A DNA stretch of 36,060 nucleotides, taken from the NCBI GenBank assembly GCA_963640855.1, contig CAVIAJ010000015.1, positions 1 through 36,060 of the forward strand. The letters are read 5' to 3'. The position numbers and the translations under genes are program-made. Below, in pieces: positions 1 through 7,803 of this stretch; position 1 is the stretch's first letter; every line of letters starts with the position of its first letter. Source of the stretch: Methanarcanum sp963640855 (lineage in GTDB: Archaea > Thermoplasmatota > Thermoplasmata > Methanomassiliicoccales > Methanomethylophilaceae). A model generated the notes under the pieces. It did not search any database. It worked only from the letters and a program-made list of their open reading frames with translations, and had not been told where the DNA came from.

Positions 1-72
1 AAGCCCGGGCCGGTTCCTTTGGAGGTTATGTAAATTTAGTTATCGAACACAGTACGTTCGTTATGAAAATGT

Positions 73-1497
73 TTACTTCTGCAGGACTTTGACTGTAATG
101 TACTTACCTTTGTGCTTGCACTTGGTAAGATCTTTGGTCATCCTGTTTCCGTAGTCTTTGTGAACTTCCACGACGGATGTATCCGGTCCGAGCTGAATCT
201 TTCCGATTGCGTTGTCATGGATTCTGGTGTTCCTGATGATGAAATCGGCGAGAGAAACTTTTCCGTAACCGTCGTTCTTACCGATGTTCAGCTCGAACTT
301 CACCATTCCGAAGACATCTGCGAGTTGGTCGTAATCGATTACCTTCTTTACAGTGTCTTTCATTCCCTCTTCCTCGGGAACTTCACGTTTCTCGATTACC
401 ATTCCGCTGATACGGTGTCCGAATTCTCTGATGATGTGCTCTTCTTCCGAAGTCACGAATGAAATCGCAGTACCTTCCTTACCTGCACGTCCGGTCCTTC
501 CGATACGGTGGATGTACGTGTCGATGTCGTCGGGCATGTCGTAGTTGATAACGTATGTGATGTCATCGATGTCAAGGCCCCTTGCGGCAACATCCGTTGC
601 GATAAGAATGTCTGTCTTGTCTTCTTTGATGTCCTGAATAACTTTCTCTCTCTTGGACTGAGGTAAATCTCCGTGAATCGCTTCCACTTTGTAGTGGAGT
701 TCACTTAATCTTTCGTCGAGAATGTCGACCATCTTCTTGGTCTGACAGAATATGACTGCTTTCGGCTTGTCGATATCGAGAATCCTGCAGAGAGCCCAGA
801 TCTTGTTTCTCCTTCCCACTGAAATGTAATACTGTTTCGTAAGATCGAGAACAACCTCATCCTGTGAAACGGTGATTTCCTTGGGCTTGTCCATGTAATC
901 GTAAGCAAGATTCTTGACATCTTCCGTCATTGTAGCCGAGAACAGAAGAACCTGCTTATCCTTGGGCATCGACGACATAATAATCTCAATGTCCTCGATG
1001 AATCCCATATCGAGCATTCTGTCCGCTTCGTCGAGAACGAGGACTTTGATCTTCGTGAGGTTTAATGCTCCTCTTTTAATCATGTCTCTGACACGTCCGG
1101 TTGTACCTGCGATAATATCCGAACCTTTCTCGAGTGCTTTGATCTGAACGTCGATATCCGCCTTCTTTCCAGATCCGCCGTAGACCGGTACGGTCTTGTG
1201 GCCTGTGTATTTCGAAAGAAGATCGAACTGATCCGCCACCTGAAGTGCGAGTTCTCTTGTCGGAACAAGAACGATTGCAGACGGAATCTGCTGTCCCGAA
1301 GGTATCCTTCCGAGAACAATCGATGCGTATGCACCTGTTTTACCGGTTCCTGTCTGTGCCTGTCCGAAGAGATCGGTACCTTCCAATCCCATGGGAACAG
1401 ATGCTTCCTGAATAGGTGTGGGCTCTTCCCATCCGATTTCATCCATTGCTTTAGCTACATCCTCGGGGATGCCCAAATCCGTAAATTTACTGATCAT
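73..1497 (-). CDS. DEAD-box ATP-dependent RNA helicase
   Basis: This 474-residue protein is a complete superfamily 2 RNA helicase. The Q-motif region is near residues 22-32, motif I AQTGTGKT at 47-54, PTRELA at 79-84, DEAD at 156-159, SAT at 187-189, ATDVAARGLD near 300-309 and HRIGRTGR at 330-337. Motif Ib reads TTGR where TPGR is usual. The last ~75 residues look like the RNA-binding domain found at the end of DbpA/CsdA helicases, which in those families targets structured RNA such as 23S rRNA. A role in ribosome assembly or RNA remodelling is inferred. The ATG start is preceded by a TATA box about 77 nt upstream, so unlike many neighbours it has a leader of roughly 50 nt, without a clear Shine-Dalgarno. 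It is transcribed alone, divergent from tRNA-Gly. Confidence 0.96.
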   Translation of the reverse strand: MISKFTDLGIPEDVAKAMDEIGWEEPTPIQEASVPMGLEGTDLFGQAQTGTGKTGAYASIVLGRIPSGQQIPSAIVLVPTRELALQVADQFDLLSKYTGHKTVPVYGGSGKKADIDVQIKALEKGSDIIAGTTGRVRDMIKRGALNLTKIKVLVLDEADRMLDMGFIEDIEIIMSSMPKDKQVLLFSATMTEDVKNLAYDYMDKPKEITVSQDEVVLDLTKQYYISVGRRNKIWALCRILDIDKPKAVIFCQTKKMVDILDERLSELHYKVEAIHGDLPQSKREKVIQDIKEDKTDILIATDVAARGLDIDDITYVINYDMPDDIDTYIHRIGRTGRAGKEGTAISFVTSEEEHIIREFGHRISGMVIEKREVPEEEGMKDTVKKVIDYDQLADVFGMVKFELNIGKNDGYGKVSLADFIIRNTRIHDNAIGKIQLGPDTSVVEVHKDYGNRMTKDLTKCKHKGKYITVKVLQK

Positions 1498-1570
1498 GAT
1501 AATGCATTCCTTCTGCCTGAGACTGACTCAGACACCTTACCTGATTCTGATACCCGTTATAGGTGAAGAG

Positions 1571-1578
1571 TATTTATA
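1571..1578 (-). promoter_or_regulatory. TATA box for the helicase gene
   Basis: The minus strand reads TATAAATA, a good archaeal TATA element. By the roughly 26-nt spacing seen elsewhere in the window, transcription would start near 1548, giving a leader of about 50 nt. Confidence 0.5.
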
Positions 1579-1627
1579 GGAATGTATAAGGCACATGTTT
1601 CCGCACGGCTGTCGGACATTGAAAAGG

Positions 1628-1635
1628 TTTATATG
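1628..1635 (+). promoter_or_regulatory. TATA box for tRNA-Gly
   Basis: TTTATATG is centred 31 nt upstream of the mature 5' end of the tRNA, the expected position for a tRNA promoter with a short 5' leader. Confidence 0.6.
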
Positions 1636-1662
1636 GAACCAGCATATCTACCGATTACCCGT

Positions 1663-1735
1663 GTGAGCGTAGTGTAGCTGGTTATCACTTAACCTTGCCA
1701 AGGTTAGAACTCGGGTTCGAATCCCGGCGCTCGCA
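1663..1735 (+). tRNA. tRNA-Gly (GCC)
   Basis: The 73-nt sequence folds as a full cloverleaf. The acceptor stem GTGAGCG/CGCTCGC has one T-G wobble, the D stem is GTG/CAC, the anticodon stem TAACC/GGTTA closes loop TTGCCAA with anticodon GCC at 1697-1699, and the T arm is TCGGG-TTCGAAT-CCCGG. Discriminator base is A at 1735. CCA is not encoded. There is no intron. A pyrimidine-rich tail follows and probably ends transcription. The gap 1736-1861 up to the TetR gene holds nothing else I can support. Confidence 0.97.
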
Positions 1736-1861
1736 CTCATCTTTCTTCATTTTCAATTCGGTCAGACGGAGTCTTTCAATGTACTCCGACTGTTACGAAA
1801 TACGATGCCGCACATCGATGCTGTCCGCTGCGGCAACAGATCTTCCGAAGAAGAAAAACAA

Positions 1862-2590
1862 TCATTCCTGAATATTTCCGGAACTTTGCGGACTGAGAGC
1901 CAAGAGATCCCCTCCGCCCTCGTACAGCACAATGTGACATTTCTCCATAATCGAGATAATCTTGTCCAAAGTACTGTCGATGTCAAAAACAGGCATCTTG
2001 AGTCCCATTGCAATGTGAGATACGAAATAACGAAGTACCTTTCTGTAATCCTCGGTACCTCCGTTTGCGTAATAGCCGCAGATGTTTCCCGTGGATCCCA
2101 GCAGCATAAGGTAATTCATATCCGCATCGAGCATGTCGGTCAGCGTTACACCGTATTTCACAAAGTATTTTCTCAGCCATTCGGTGTTCATAAGCGTATA
2201 TTCATTCACTGCGGACCAAAGTCTGTGTACTTCGTACATCAAATCCGCAGCCTTCTGCGAACGGCTTGAAACATAAATTTCCAATGCGGTAGGCAGTGCG
2301 GCGGCGACAACCATATCCCTCTCGTCTTTCAGAAGTGTTTCGCACTCGCTCAGTGTGGCATGAAGCATATCCGTGACGATATTGAGTAAAATCTCTTCTT
2401 TACTTTTGAAGCGGTTGTAGAGACTTCCGTTGAGGATTCCTGCTTTCTTGATTATGTCTCTGATCGTTGTCTTCTGATATCCGTTTTCGAAGAACAATGC
2501 CAACGATACTTCCATGATACATCTGCGTGATTTTTCACGCTTATCTTCCATCGTCGTACGGATATCTCCGATTTCTTTGAGCGGTGCCAT
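1862..2590 (-). CDS. TetR/AcrR-family transcriptional regulator
   Basis: This 242-residue protein has an N-terminal TetR helix-turn-helix at about residues 20-68 (FFENGYQKTTIRDIIKKAG, then the typical YNRFKSKEEIL), followed by a ligand-binding and dimerisation domain of about 170 residues with no recognisable sequence signature. TetR proteins bind short palindromes and are released by a small ligand. The gene is divergent from the MMPL exporter across an intergenic region holding TTTTGA-N6-TCAAAA palindromes next to both TATA boxes, so it probably represses itself and the exporter. An IS element now sits between the two genes. The start at 2590 lies 34 nt from the TATA centre (TTTATGTA, minus strand of 2621-2628). 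An internal ATG at 2551, with GGAG about 14 nt upstream, is an alternative giving 229 residues. Confidence 0.9.
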   Translation of the reverse strand: MAPLKEIGDIRTTMEDKREKSRRCIMEVSLALFFENGYQKTTIRDIIKKAGILNGSLYNRFKSKEEILLNIVTDMLHATLSECETLLKDERDMVVAAALPTALEIYVSSRSQKAADLMYEVHRLWSAVNEYTLMNTEWLRKYFVKYGVTLTDMLDADMNYLMLLGSTGNICGYYANGGTEDYRKVLRYFVSHIAMGLKMPVFDIDSTLDKIISIMEKCHIVLYEGGGDLLALSPQSSGNIQE

Positions 2591-2629
2591 CTTTGTCGGT
2601 TCACTGTTATCTGTTCATCATACATAAAC

Positions 2630-2645
2630 TTTGAATCTACTCAAA
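2630..2645. promoter_or_regulatory. Candidate operator upstream of the TetR gene
   Basis: TTTGA-ATCTAC-TCAAA is an inverted repeat with a 6-nt centre, directly upstream of the regulator's TATA box (2621-2628, minus strand). The same half-sites and the same 6-nt spacing occur at the MMPL promoter (4212-4229). A degenerate third copy starts at 2660 (TTTTGA with a poor right half), and CTCAAATTGAG at 2783-2793 is a related short palindrome. Binding by the adjacent TetR protein is inferred. Confidence 0.6.
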
Positions 2646-2819
2646 TTAATTTATGATAATTTTGAGCAAACTCTTGTTTTCGGAAGATCGGATGTTTCTT
2701 ATTCCTTTATAATTCATCTTTGTTTTACAGTTTATTGATTCTAAATCGGTAGATTACTATATTTTCATCAAATTCTTAATATCTCAAATTGAGCGCACAT
2801 AACTTTCATCCTTCATAAT

Positions 2820-2828
2820 TTTGAGCAT
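2820..2828. repeat. Target-site duplication, left copy
   Basis: TTTGAGCAT here is identical to 4213-4221 on the other side of the insertion sequence. This copy keeps only the left half of the exporter operator, because the element follows immediately. Confidence 0.85.
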
Positions 2829-2859
2829 ATTTGTTTTAGAAACTAATTAATTTGACAAA

Positions 2860-2910
2860 AGGAAAGAGAACACAGACGCGAACGAAGTGAGCGTCTGTGT
2901 TCTCTTTCCT
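2860..2910. repeat. Perfect 20-bp hairpin inside the left end of the IS
   Basis: Twenty bases at 2860-2879 pair perfectly with 2891-2910 around an 11-nt loop. It lies between the left terminal repeat and the transposase start. It may stop outside transcription from entering the transposase gene, or be read as a structure by the transposase; neither can be decided from sequence. Confidence 0.8.
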
Positions 2911-2957
2911 CAGTCGAAAAGTTGGTAAAAGTGGATTCTTTACAGGAATCGCTTAAC

Positions 2958-3990
2958 ATGCCCGCAAAGAATCCAGATAAGCGTACTGCTAAAAGACTAG
3001 AAAAACTTGAGTGTGAAAAACAGACCAAAAAAGTCAAAATCTGTCAATACAGGATAAAAGGACTGTCTTACAGAGAAATCGGCAGGAAAGTCGGAATGAG
3101 TCATAGGCCGTTTCGGACATCTGCAGAAACTGCTCAGGGTCGTAAAACCTGCCAGAAAAACCGTGAAACGGGGCCCCAGGGGCGGAAAAATCACGGTTAC
3201 CGAGAAAGAGAAACCTGAGTTCAGAAAAGGTTTCAGGAAGCTTCTGCCCTCGGAAAAACCCGGGCCCAAACCCGGAAATACGCCGAAATGCGACGAAATA
3301 GAAGCCGCAGTCGTCGAAGTCAGAAAGAAATACAATTTCCTCGGAGCCGAAAAAATCGGAATTATCGCAGGCGTCGATGCATCCGCACCCACAGTCAGGA
3401 AGACACTGAACAGATGCGGATACGCCAACATCACCGAGAAAAAAGGACAGGCCCGCAAACGCTTCTGCTCTCCGCACCCGAACCATATGTGGCAGATCGA
3501 CTACGTCGATCTGGGTGCGGGTACGCACCTTCTCTCAGTCCTTGACGACCATTCCAGGAAAATCCTCTCGAAAAACCTCAGATACACATTCACGACGGAC
3601 GACGTTCTGGAAATAATGTCGGAAGCAATCGAGGAATACGGAAAACCGGAAATAATCCTCTCCGACCACGGCTGTCAGTGGTACTCCGTGTTGGGAGGAG
3701 ACGCCAGATTCGACAGCTTCTGTGAGGAACGGGGAATAAAACACTACATGGGCGGAATAAGAAAACCTACGACCCAGGGAAAAGTGGAACGCTGGCACGG
3801 CACCATCCGCCGTGAGACGGATATCGACAAAACAGACGATATCGAAGAGAAACGTGCCATACTTTACGAATTCACGAACTTCTACAACAGTGTCAGACCT
3901 CATTACGCCGTAGGCCTCAGAACGCCCGACGAGGCCTATTACAAGACGGATCTCCCCGAATCCGATCCGGTTAAGCTGTACGTTCGGTGA
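2958..3990 (+). pseudogene. IS481-like DDE transposase, split by a frame change
   Basis: The first frame (2958-3218; an upstream TTG at 2922 is also possible) gives a basic region and the first half of a helix-turn-helix ending near KVGMS. The second frame, open from about 3100 to 3990, continues the fold (VIGRFGHLQKLL) and contains the retroviral-integrase-type core: first Asp in WQIDYVDLG, second Asp in LSDHGCQW, Glu in GKVERWHG, then the usual RPHYAVGLRTPDEAYY end. The switch needs a +1 (or -2) change around 3096-3106, in the helix-turn-helix. It could be a programmed shift or an inactivating indel. No slippery heptamer is obvious, so I favour inactivation, but the catalytic core is intact and the target duplication still perfect, implying recent activity. 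Confidence 0.8.
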
Positions 3991-4084
3991 TTCCCGTTAC
4001 GGCGGCGTTTACGCAGCAGCGGAAGCTGTCGCCGCAAAACCGCAAGATGCCCCGAAAAGGGTCTGCGTGACAGCGCGGGCTTTA

Positions 4085-4144
4085 GAGAAAGCCTTGATTC
4101 TCACTCGATGACCTACGTCATCTCGTTCGAATCGAGGCTTTCTC
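4085..4144. repeat. Hairpin inside the right end of the IS
   Basis: Bases 4085-4100 pair with 4129-4144 with one mismatch in 16, and the loop holds a second stem GATGAC-ctac-GTCATC. It follows the transposase stop and may be its terminator or a transposition structure that mirrors the left-end hairpin. Confidence 0.7.
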
Positions 4145-4211
4145 TTGTCTATCTTTTATCTACAATGAACTCTATTCTCTTTCTGTAAAGTTATTTACTT
4201 TCTAAAACAAA

Positions 4212-4229
4212 TTTTGAGCATGTTCAAAA
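4212..4229. promoter_or_regulatory. Operator at the MMPL exporter promoter
   Basis: TTTTGA-GCATGT-TCAAAA is an 18-bp inverted repeat ending 4 nt before the TATA box TTAAATAC (4233-4240), placing it on the BRE where a repressor would block TFB/TBP. Its first base is the last base of the insertion sequence and 4213-4221 is the target duplication, so the operator was re-created intact by the insertion. Likely ligand is the TetR protein encoded at 1862-2590. Confidence 0.65.
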
Positions 4230-4232
4230 TGG

Positions 4233-4240
4233 TTAAATAC
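4233..4240 (+). promoter_or_regulatory. TATA box for the MMPL exporter
   Basis: TTAAATAC is centred 36 nt before the ATG, predicting a leader of about 10 nt. Confidence 0.55.
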
Positions 4241-4272
4241 ACGATATGAATACAGAGGCTCAGTGAAAGCAC

Positions 4273-6825
4273 ATGTTCGCAAAATTAGCGGATTTCATCG
4301 AAAAGCACTCCAAAGTGATTATCGCACTCTGGATAGTTGCTCTCCTCTGTTCGGTACCTTTCATCCTCAAATCGGATGAGGTCCTTGAATACGATCTCAC
4401 TCAGATGTCTGGACTTGATTCCGAAGGTGCAGACGGACAGAAAATAATCAATGAACAGTTCAGCGGTACAGTGGATCTCTCCGAGATTCTTGTTGTATCA
4501 TACAACAGCAGTGCGGAACTCACAAACGTCAACAAATTGTACGCTGAGTTCCAGAAACTTCTGAAAGATAAATACGGCGATCAGGTAACCGCTTCCTATT
4601 ACGGTGAATACAGTAAAGGAAACGTCAAAGAAACCGGTATCGCAATGATTGCGATTCAGGCAGGCGAAGGTTTCAGCCTCACCAATGAAACAGGCGCTCT
4701 CAGAGATCTTGTTTCTCAGGCTAAGACAAACACTTCCGCAAATCTCACTACCTATGTCACAGGTAACGATGCAATCAACTACGATACGGAACAGTCTTCA
4801 AACGAAGATATCGCAAAGATTGATCCTATCAGTATCGCACTCATCTTCATCCTCCTCGGACTCTTCTTCTGCTCACTCGTAACAGCTATCCTTCCTCCTG
4901 CAGTTGTCGGTATGGCATACGGTATCGCACTTACCGGACTCTACGGAATAGGCTGTGTTATGGGTGTGTTCTACATCACACAGGTTTTGATCCTTGTTAC
5001 AATGCTCGGTGCAGGCTGTGATTATTCACTGTTCATCATCTCGAGGTACAGAGACGAACTCAAGAACGGTGCGGATCACGCAACAGCTCTCAAGACATCC
5101 GTTCAGTGGGCCGGTGAATCTGTGTTCACATCCGGTCTTTCGGTTGTTATCGGATTCGGTGCACTTTCAATCTGTTCGTTCTCGATGGTCAGGACTATGG
5201 GTATCGTCCTCGCTCTCGGTATCGTCATCGCATTGGTTGCGGCACTTACATTCACACCCGCACTCATCAACCTCATCGGAGAGAAAGTCTTCTGGCCCTC
5301 CAACATCGACAAGTACAAGAAGATCGACATCAGAGAGAACAACGGCGTATACGCCAAAGTCTGCATGATGTCGAAGAAATACTTCGCATGGCTCGCACGT
5401 GTCACCCGCAAATACGCAGCGGTAATCGTTGTTATCGGTATCCTGCTCATGGCACCTATGATCTATCTCTTCGCAACAAGCGACGACTCTGCGGATATGA
5501 TCAGTATCATGCCTAAGACAGAAGCCATCGACGGTCTGAACGCAATCATGGGCGAAGCAGACGGCGGTATGATCATGCCTACCTACGTCGTAGTCGAGCT
5601 CAAAGAATCCACAATCAAAGAGAAGAATGTGATTACCGTCGGCAGTACACAGGTCCCGTACCTTGTATGGACTGACAGCGCACTCACGGCAACGGTTCCC
5701 GCCTTCATGAAGATTTCAAATGAAATCTCGACGAAATACGGAGACGTAAAAGACAGCGAAGGCAACATCACCAAAGAAGGAATAGTCAGCACAGTCAGCG
5801 GACTCAACTCCTGGCAGATGCTCTACACACAGGCTGAAAACGTATTGAAAGCAAAGGGAGTCGAAACCCCTACACCCACAATGGTTAACACCGCACTCAT
5901 CTCCATGATGCCTTCGGCAGTTACAGGCTACATCACACAGATCATGTCCGTCTCTGTAAGTGAGACAGCAACAGTCAAAGATATCCCCTGCACAACCGTC
6001 ATCGGTGCCAACAAAACCACAGGCACAACCGTAACCGTTGCCAATGTTGTCGATTACATTCTCAACTGCGGTACAGGTATCCTCTCTGACAACGGCGATT
6101 ACGTCAACATGATGGTTATCACAACCGAGAAGCCCATGTCGGACAACACAATGACCTTCGTCAGGGACATCAGGAACGACTTCCACGGCGAAAACGGATA
6201 CGATGCAACATACAGTGCACTCATGAACAAGTCATACATCTCGGGAACATCCGCCATCATGGAAGATGTTTCGATTGATGTCGTCAGTCAGTTCAACGTC
6301 ATCAAAGTCGTTGTGATTGTCGCTCTCATCATACTCCTGTTCCTCATTCTCGGCAGCTATCTCACACCGATCAGATCGATGCTCACTATCGTCTGCAGTA
6401 TCATGACAACAGTCGGACTTACACACTTCGTGTTCGGAAGCCTCCTGAACATACCCGTTCTCTGGCTTGTCCCGATTGTGCTGTTCGTCGTCCTCCTCGG
6501 TCTCGGTATGGATTACGATATCTTCCTTACCACCAGGATAAGAGAGAACAAACTCAGGGGAATGGACAACCACGATGCTATCGAAGACGCTGTGAAGAAA
6601 GCAGGTCCGGTTACATCGCTCTGTTCGCTGATCATGGGAGGTACCTTCCTCACCATGCTCTTCACAAGCTCATCCATGCTCCAGGAATTCGGATTCGCAC
6701 TCGGTGTCGGTATCCTCATCGAGGGTCTCCTCATGGTCGGATTCATGGTACCTGCTCTCATGCACCTTATGGGTGACCTGAGCTGGGTCGGCCCCAAATT
6801 CCTCCAGAGAGAAGTGAAGGAGTAA
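4273..6825 (+). CDS. MMPL/RND-superfamily membrane exporter
   Basis: This 850-residue protein has the duplicated RND layout: one membrane helix near residues 14-32, a large external domain, five further helices (about 185-340), then the same pattern again. Both halves carry the MMPL signature in their fourth-helix region, GAGCDYSLF at 246-254 and GMDYDIFLTTR at 745-755; the Asp residues are the expected proton relay. The family moves lipids, hydrophobic drugs or other amphiphiles out of the membrane using the proton gradient; in archaea no partner membrane-fusion or outer channel is needed. Pairing with a divergent TetR regulator and its operator suggests inducible efflux of a toxic compound such as a bile acid or antimicrobial, but the substrate cannot be read from sequence. 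It ends 9 nt before a strong shared terminator. Confidence 0.93.
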   Translation: MFAKLADFIEKHSKVIIALWIVALLCSVPFILKSDEVLEYDLTQMSGLDSEGADGQKIINEQFSGTVDLSEILVVSYNSSAELTNVNKLYAEFQKLLKDKYGDQVTASYYGEYSKGNVKETGIAMIAIQAGEGFSLTNETGALRDLVSQAKTNTSANLTTYVTGNDAINYDTEQSSNEDIAKIDPISIALIFILLGLFFCSLVTAILPPAVVGMAYGIALTGLYGIGCVMGVFYITQVLILVTMLGAGCDYSLFIISRYRDELKNGADHATALKTSVQWAGESVFTSGLSVVIGFGALSICSFSMVRTMGIVLALGIVIALVAALTFTPALINLIGEKVFWPSNIDKYKKIDIRENNGVYAKVCMMSKKYFAWLARVTRKYAAVIVVIGILLMAPMIYLFATSDDSADMISIMPKTEAIDGLNAIMGEADGGMIMPTYVVVELKESTIKEKNVITVGSTQVPYLVWTDSALTATVPAFMKISNEISTKYGDVKDSEGNITKEGIVSTVSGLNSWQMLYTQAENVLKAKGVETPTPTMVNTALISMMPSAVTGYITQIMSVSVSETATVKDIPCTTVIGANKTTGTTVTVANVVDYILNCGTGILSDNGDYVNMMVITTEKPMSDNTMTFVRDIRNDFHGENGYDATYSALMNKSYISGTSAIMEDVSIDVVSQFNVIKVVVIVALIILLFLILGSYLTPIRSMLTIVCSIMTTVGLTHFVFGSLLNIPVLWLVPIVLFVVLLGLGMDYDIFLTTRIRENKLRGMDNHDAIEDAVKKAGPVTSLCSLIMGGTFLTMLFTSSSMLQEFGFALGVGILIEGLLMVGFMVPALMHLMGDLSWVGPKFLQREVKE

Positions 6826-6833
6826 ACGCATTT

Positions 6834-6857
6834 TCCGGGAGGGGAAACCCTCCCGGA
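6834..6857. terminator. Bidirectional hairpin between convergent genes
   Basis: TCCGGGAGGG-GAAA-CCCTCCCGGA is a perfect 10-bp stem with a GNRA-type loop, filling the 32-nt gap between the stop codons of the exporter and the phosphatase. It lacks a long T tract on either strand, so it may act more as an mRNA 3' end than as a strict terminator. Confidence 0.7.
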
Positions 6858-7313
6858 TCAATCATCTTTTGTAATTTTACGGAAAAGTGCTTCGCACGCT
6901 TCCGAAATATCACTGTAAGTTTTCTCAAAATCACCGGAGTACCACGGGTCGGCCACATCTCTGTGTTCTCCGATATGTTCCATCATCAGCGACACTTTGT
7001 TATCGGGATCGTTACCGACGAAACGCTTCATGTTACGGATATTGTTACGATCCATAGCTATGATGTAATCGAAATTACCGTAATCCGAAGAAGTCATCTG
7101 TCTTGCGGATCTTTTCGAATACGGTATTCCGTGACGTTCCAATTCCATCTTCGCGGGAGGATAGATGTCGTTTCCTATCTCCTCGGTACTCGTAGCGCAG
7201 GATTCCGTTATGATGTCGTCGAATCCGTGCTTCCTGACGATATCTTTCATTATGAACTCGGCCATGGGGCTTCTGCAGATATTGCCGTGACAGACGAAAA
7301 GTATCCTCTGCAT
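6858..7313 (-). CDS. Low-molecular-weight protein-tyrosine phosphatase family protein
   Basis: The 151-residue length and the N-terminal P-loop CHGNICRS (Cys8, Arg14, Ser15) are those of the low-molecular-weight phosphatase fold, shared by tyrosine phosphatases and arsenate reductases. DPWYSGD at 122-128 supplies the general-acid Asp122. Thioredoxin-linked arsenate reductases need extra cysteines after residue 80; only Cys140 is present in that part, in a helix, which favours a protein phosphatase. The target is unknown. It starts with ATG at 7313 and is transcribed away from the small membrane protein gene. No strong TATA box is evident upstream. Confidence 0.9.
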   Translation of the reverse strand: MQRILFVCHGNICRSPMAEFIMKDIVRKHGFDDIITESCATSTEEIGNDIYPPAKMELERHGIPYSKRSARQMTSSDYGNFDYIIAMDRNNIRNMKRFVGNDPDNKVSLMMEHIGEHRDVADPWYSGDFEKTYSDISEACEALFRKITKDD

Positions 7314-7383
7314 GCATAAGAGTATGCAGTATCGGTGATAAGTCTTGTCGAGGTATCAAATAGATATCGTACCATCCGGTATC

Positions 7384-7587
7384 ATGGACAGGTCGGCAAA
7401 GATTCTGATATCCGCAGGGGCGGCATTTCTCGTCGGAGCATTGTTGATGGGGATTCCGCTGTTACTGAAAACCGGGCCGAAGGAAACTCTCGGCGGCATC
7501 GGTGCCGCAGTTATGATTGTATCGGTATGCCTCATACTTTTGGGAACAGTCACGAAAGTAAATGAGAATGAAGCAAAGAAAAAATGA
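7384..7587 (+). CDS. Small two-helix membrane protein of unknown function
   Basis: I do not recognise this 67-residue protein. It begins MDRSAKILISAGAAF and has two hydrophobic segments (about residues 7-27 and 36-56) joined by a short polar loop (KTGPKETLGG), and ends in a charged tail NENEAKKK. An in-frame start 13 codons earlier (7345) would add a polar stretch; the ATG at 7384 is preferred because the hydrophobic segment begins just after it and a weak A/T box lies about 24 nt upstream. Its 3' end overlaps the predicted 3' end of a candidate ncRNA on the other strand. Coding status is likely but unproven. Confidence 0.6.
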   Translation: MDRSAKILISAGAAFLVGALLMGIPLLLKTGPKETLGGIGAAVMIVSVCLILLGTVTKVNENEAKKK

Positions 7588-7699
7588 ACACACTCCTTGC
7601 GGGATGATGCAGGCAGAGGGGCGGATAGAAAGAATGTGTGGGATAGGTTGTATGTCTCCCCTCTGCCAAGAGGGTTTTAGGACAGTTCTTCGCTGTCCA
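7580..7699 (-). ncRNA. Candidate structured small RNA (~120 nt)
   Basis: The minus strand has a TATA box (TTATATAC, 7722-7729). Twenty-six nucleotides downstream is 7699, exactly where a perfect hairpin GGACAG-cgaagaa-CTGTCC begins. Next come CCCTCT-tggc-AGAGGG and a competing long-range stem GGCAGAGGGG (minus strand of 7658-7667) with CCCCTCTGCC (minus strand of 7612-7621), then a T-rich tract TTTTTTCTTT ending near 7575. No open frame in this gap looks coding. The two stems exclude each other, so the RNA could switch shape. Function unknown; strand is inferred from promoter and T tract. Confidence 0.45.
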
Positions 7700-7721
7700 C
7701 AATATCAAGACTACAGATTGA

Positions 7722-7729
7722 GTATATAA
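7722..7729 (-). promoter_or_regulatory. TATA box for the candidate ncRNA
   Basis: Minus-strand TTATATAC, one of the best TATA matches in the window, with no protein start at the usual distance on this strand. The plus strand (GTATATAA) could also serve a promoter firing toward 7752, where only small hairpins are seen. Confidence 0.5.
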
Positions 7730-7803
7730 CCCAAAAGGGGGGAGGTCACCGTTCGGTGATTGATGAACGGATGATCTGGCTATGTCCCCAATCGACCGAT
7801 TGA

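Larger units (their letters stand above)
2829..4212 (+). mobile_element. IS481-like insertion sequence (1384 bp)
   Basis: The ends are 14-bp perfect terminal inverted repeats, ATTTGTTTTAGAAA at 2829-2842 and its complement at 4199-4212, continuing as imperfect matches for about 40 bp. The element is flanked by a 9-bp direct repeat TTTGAGCAT (2820-2828 and 4213-4221), the target duplication. It encodes one transposase reading frame broken by a frame change, and carries a long hairpin inside each end. Removing the element and one duplicate restores an uninterrupted TTTTGAGCATGTTCAAAA operator in front of the MMPL gene, which confirms the boundaries. Confidence 0.9.

Noticed and set aside
5716..6186. 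Cysteine-rich minus-strand frame
   Set aside because: Antisense shadow of the MMPL exporter; no start signals and low-complexity composition.
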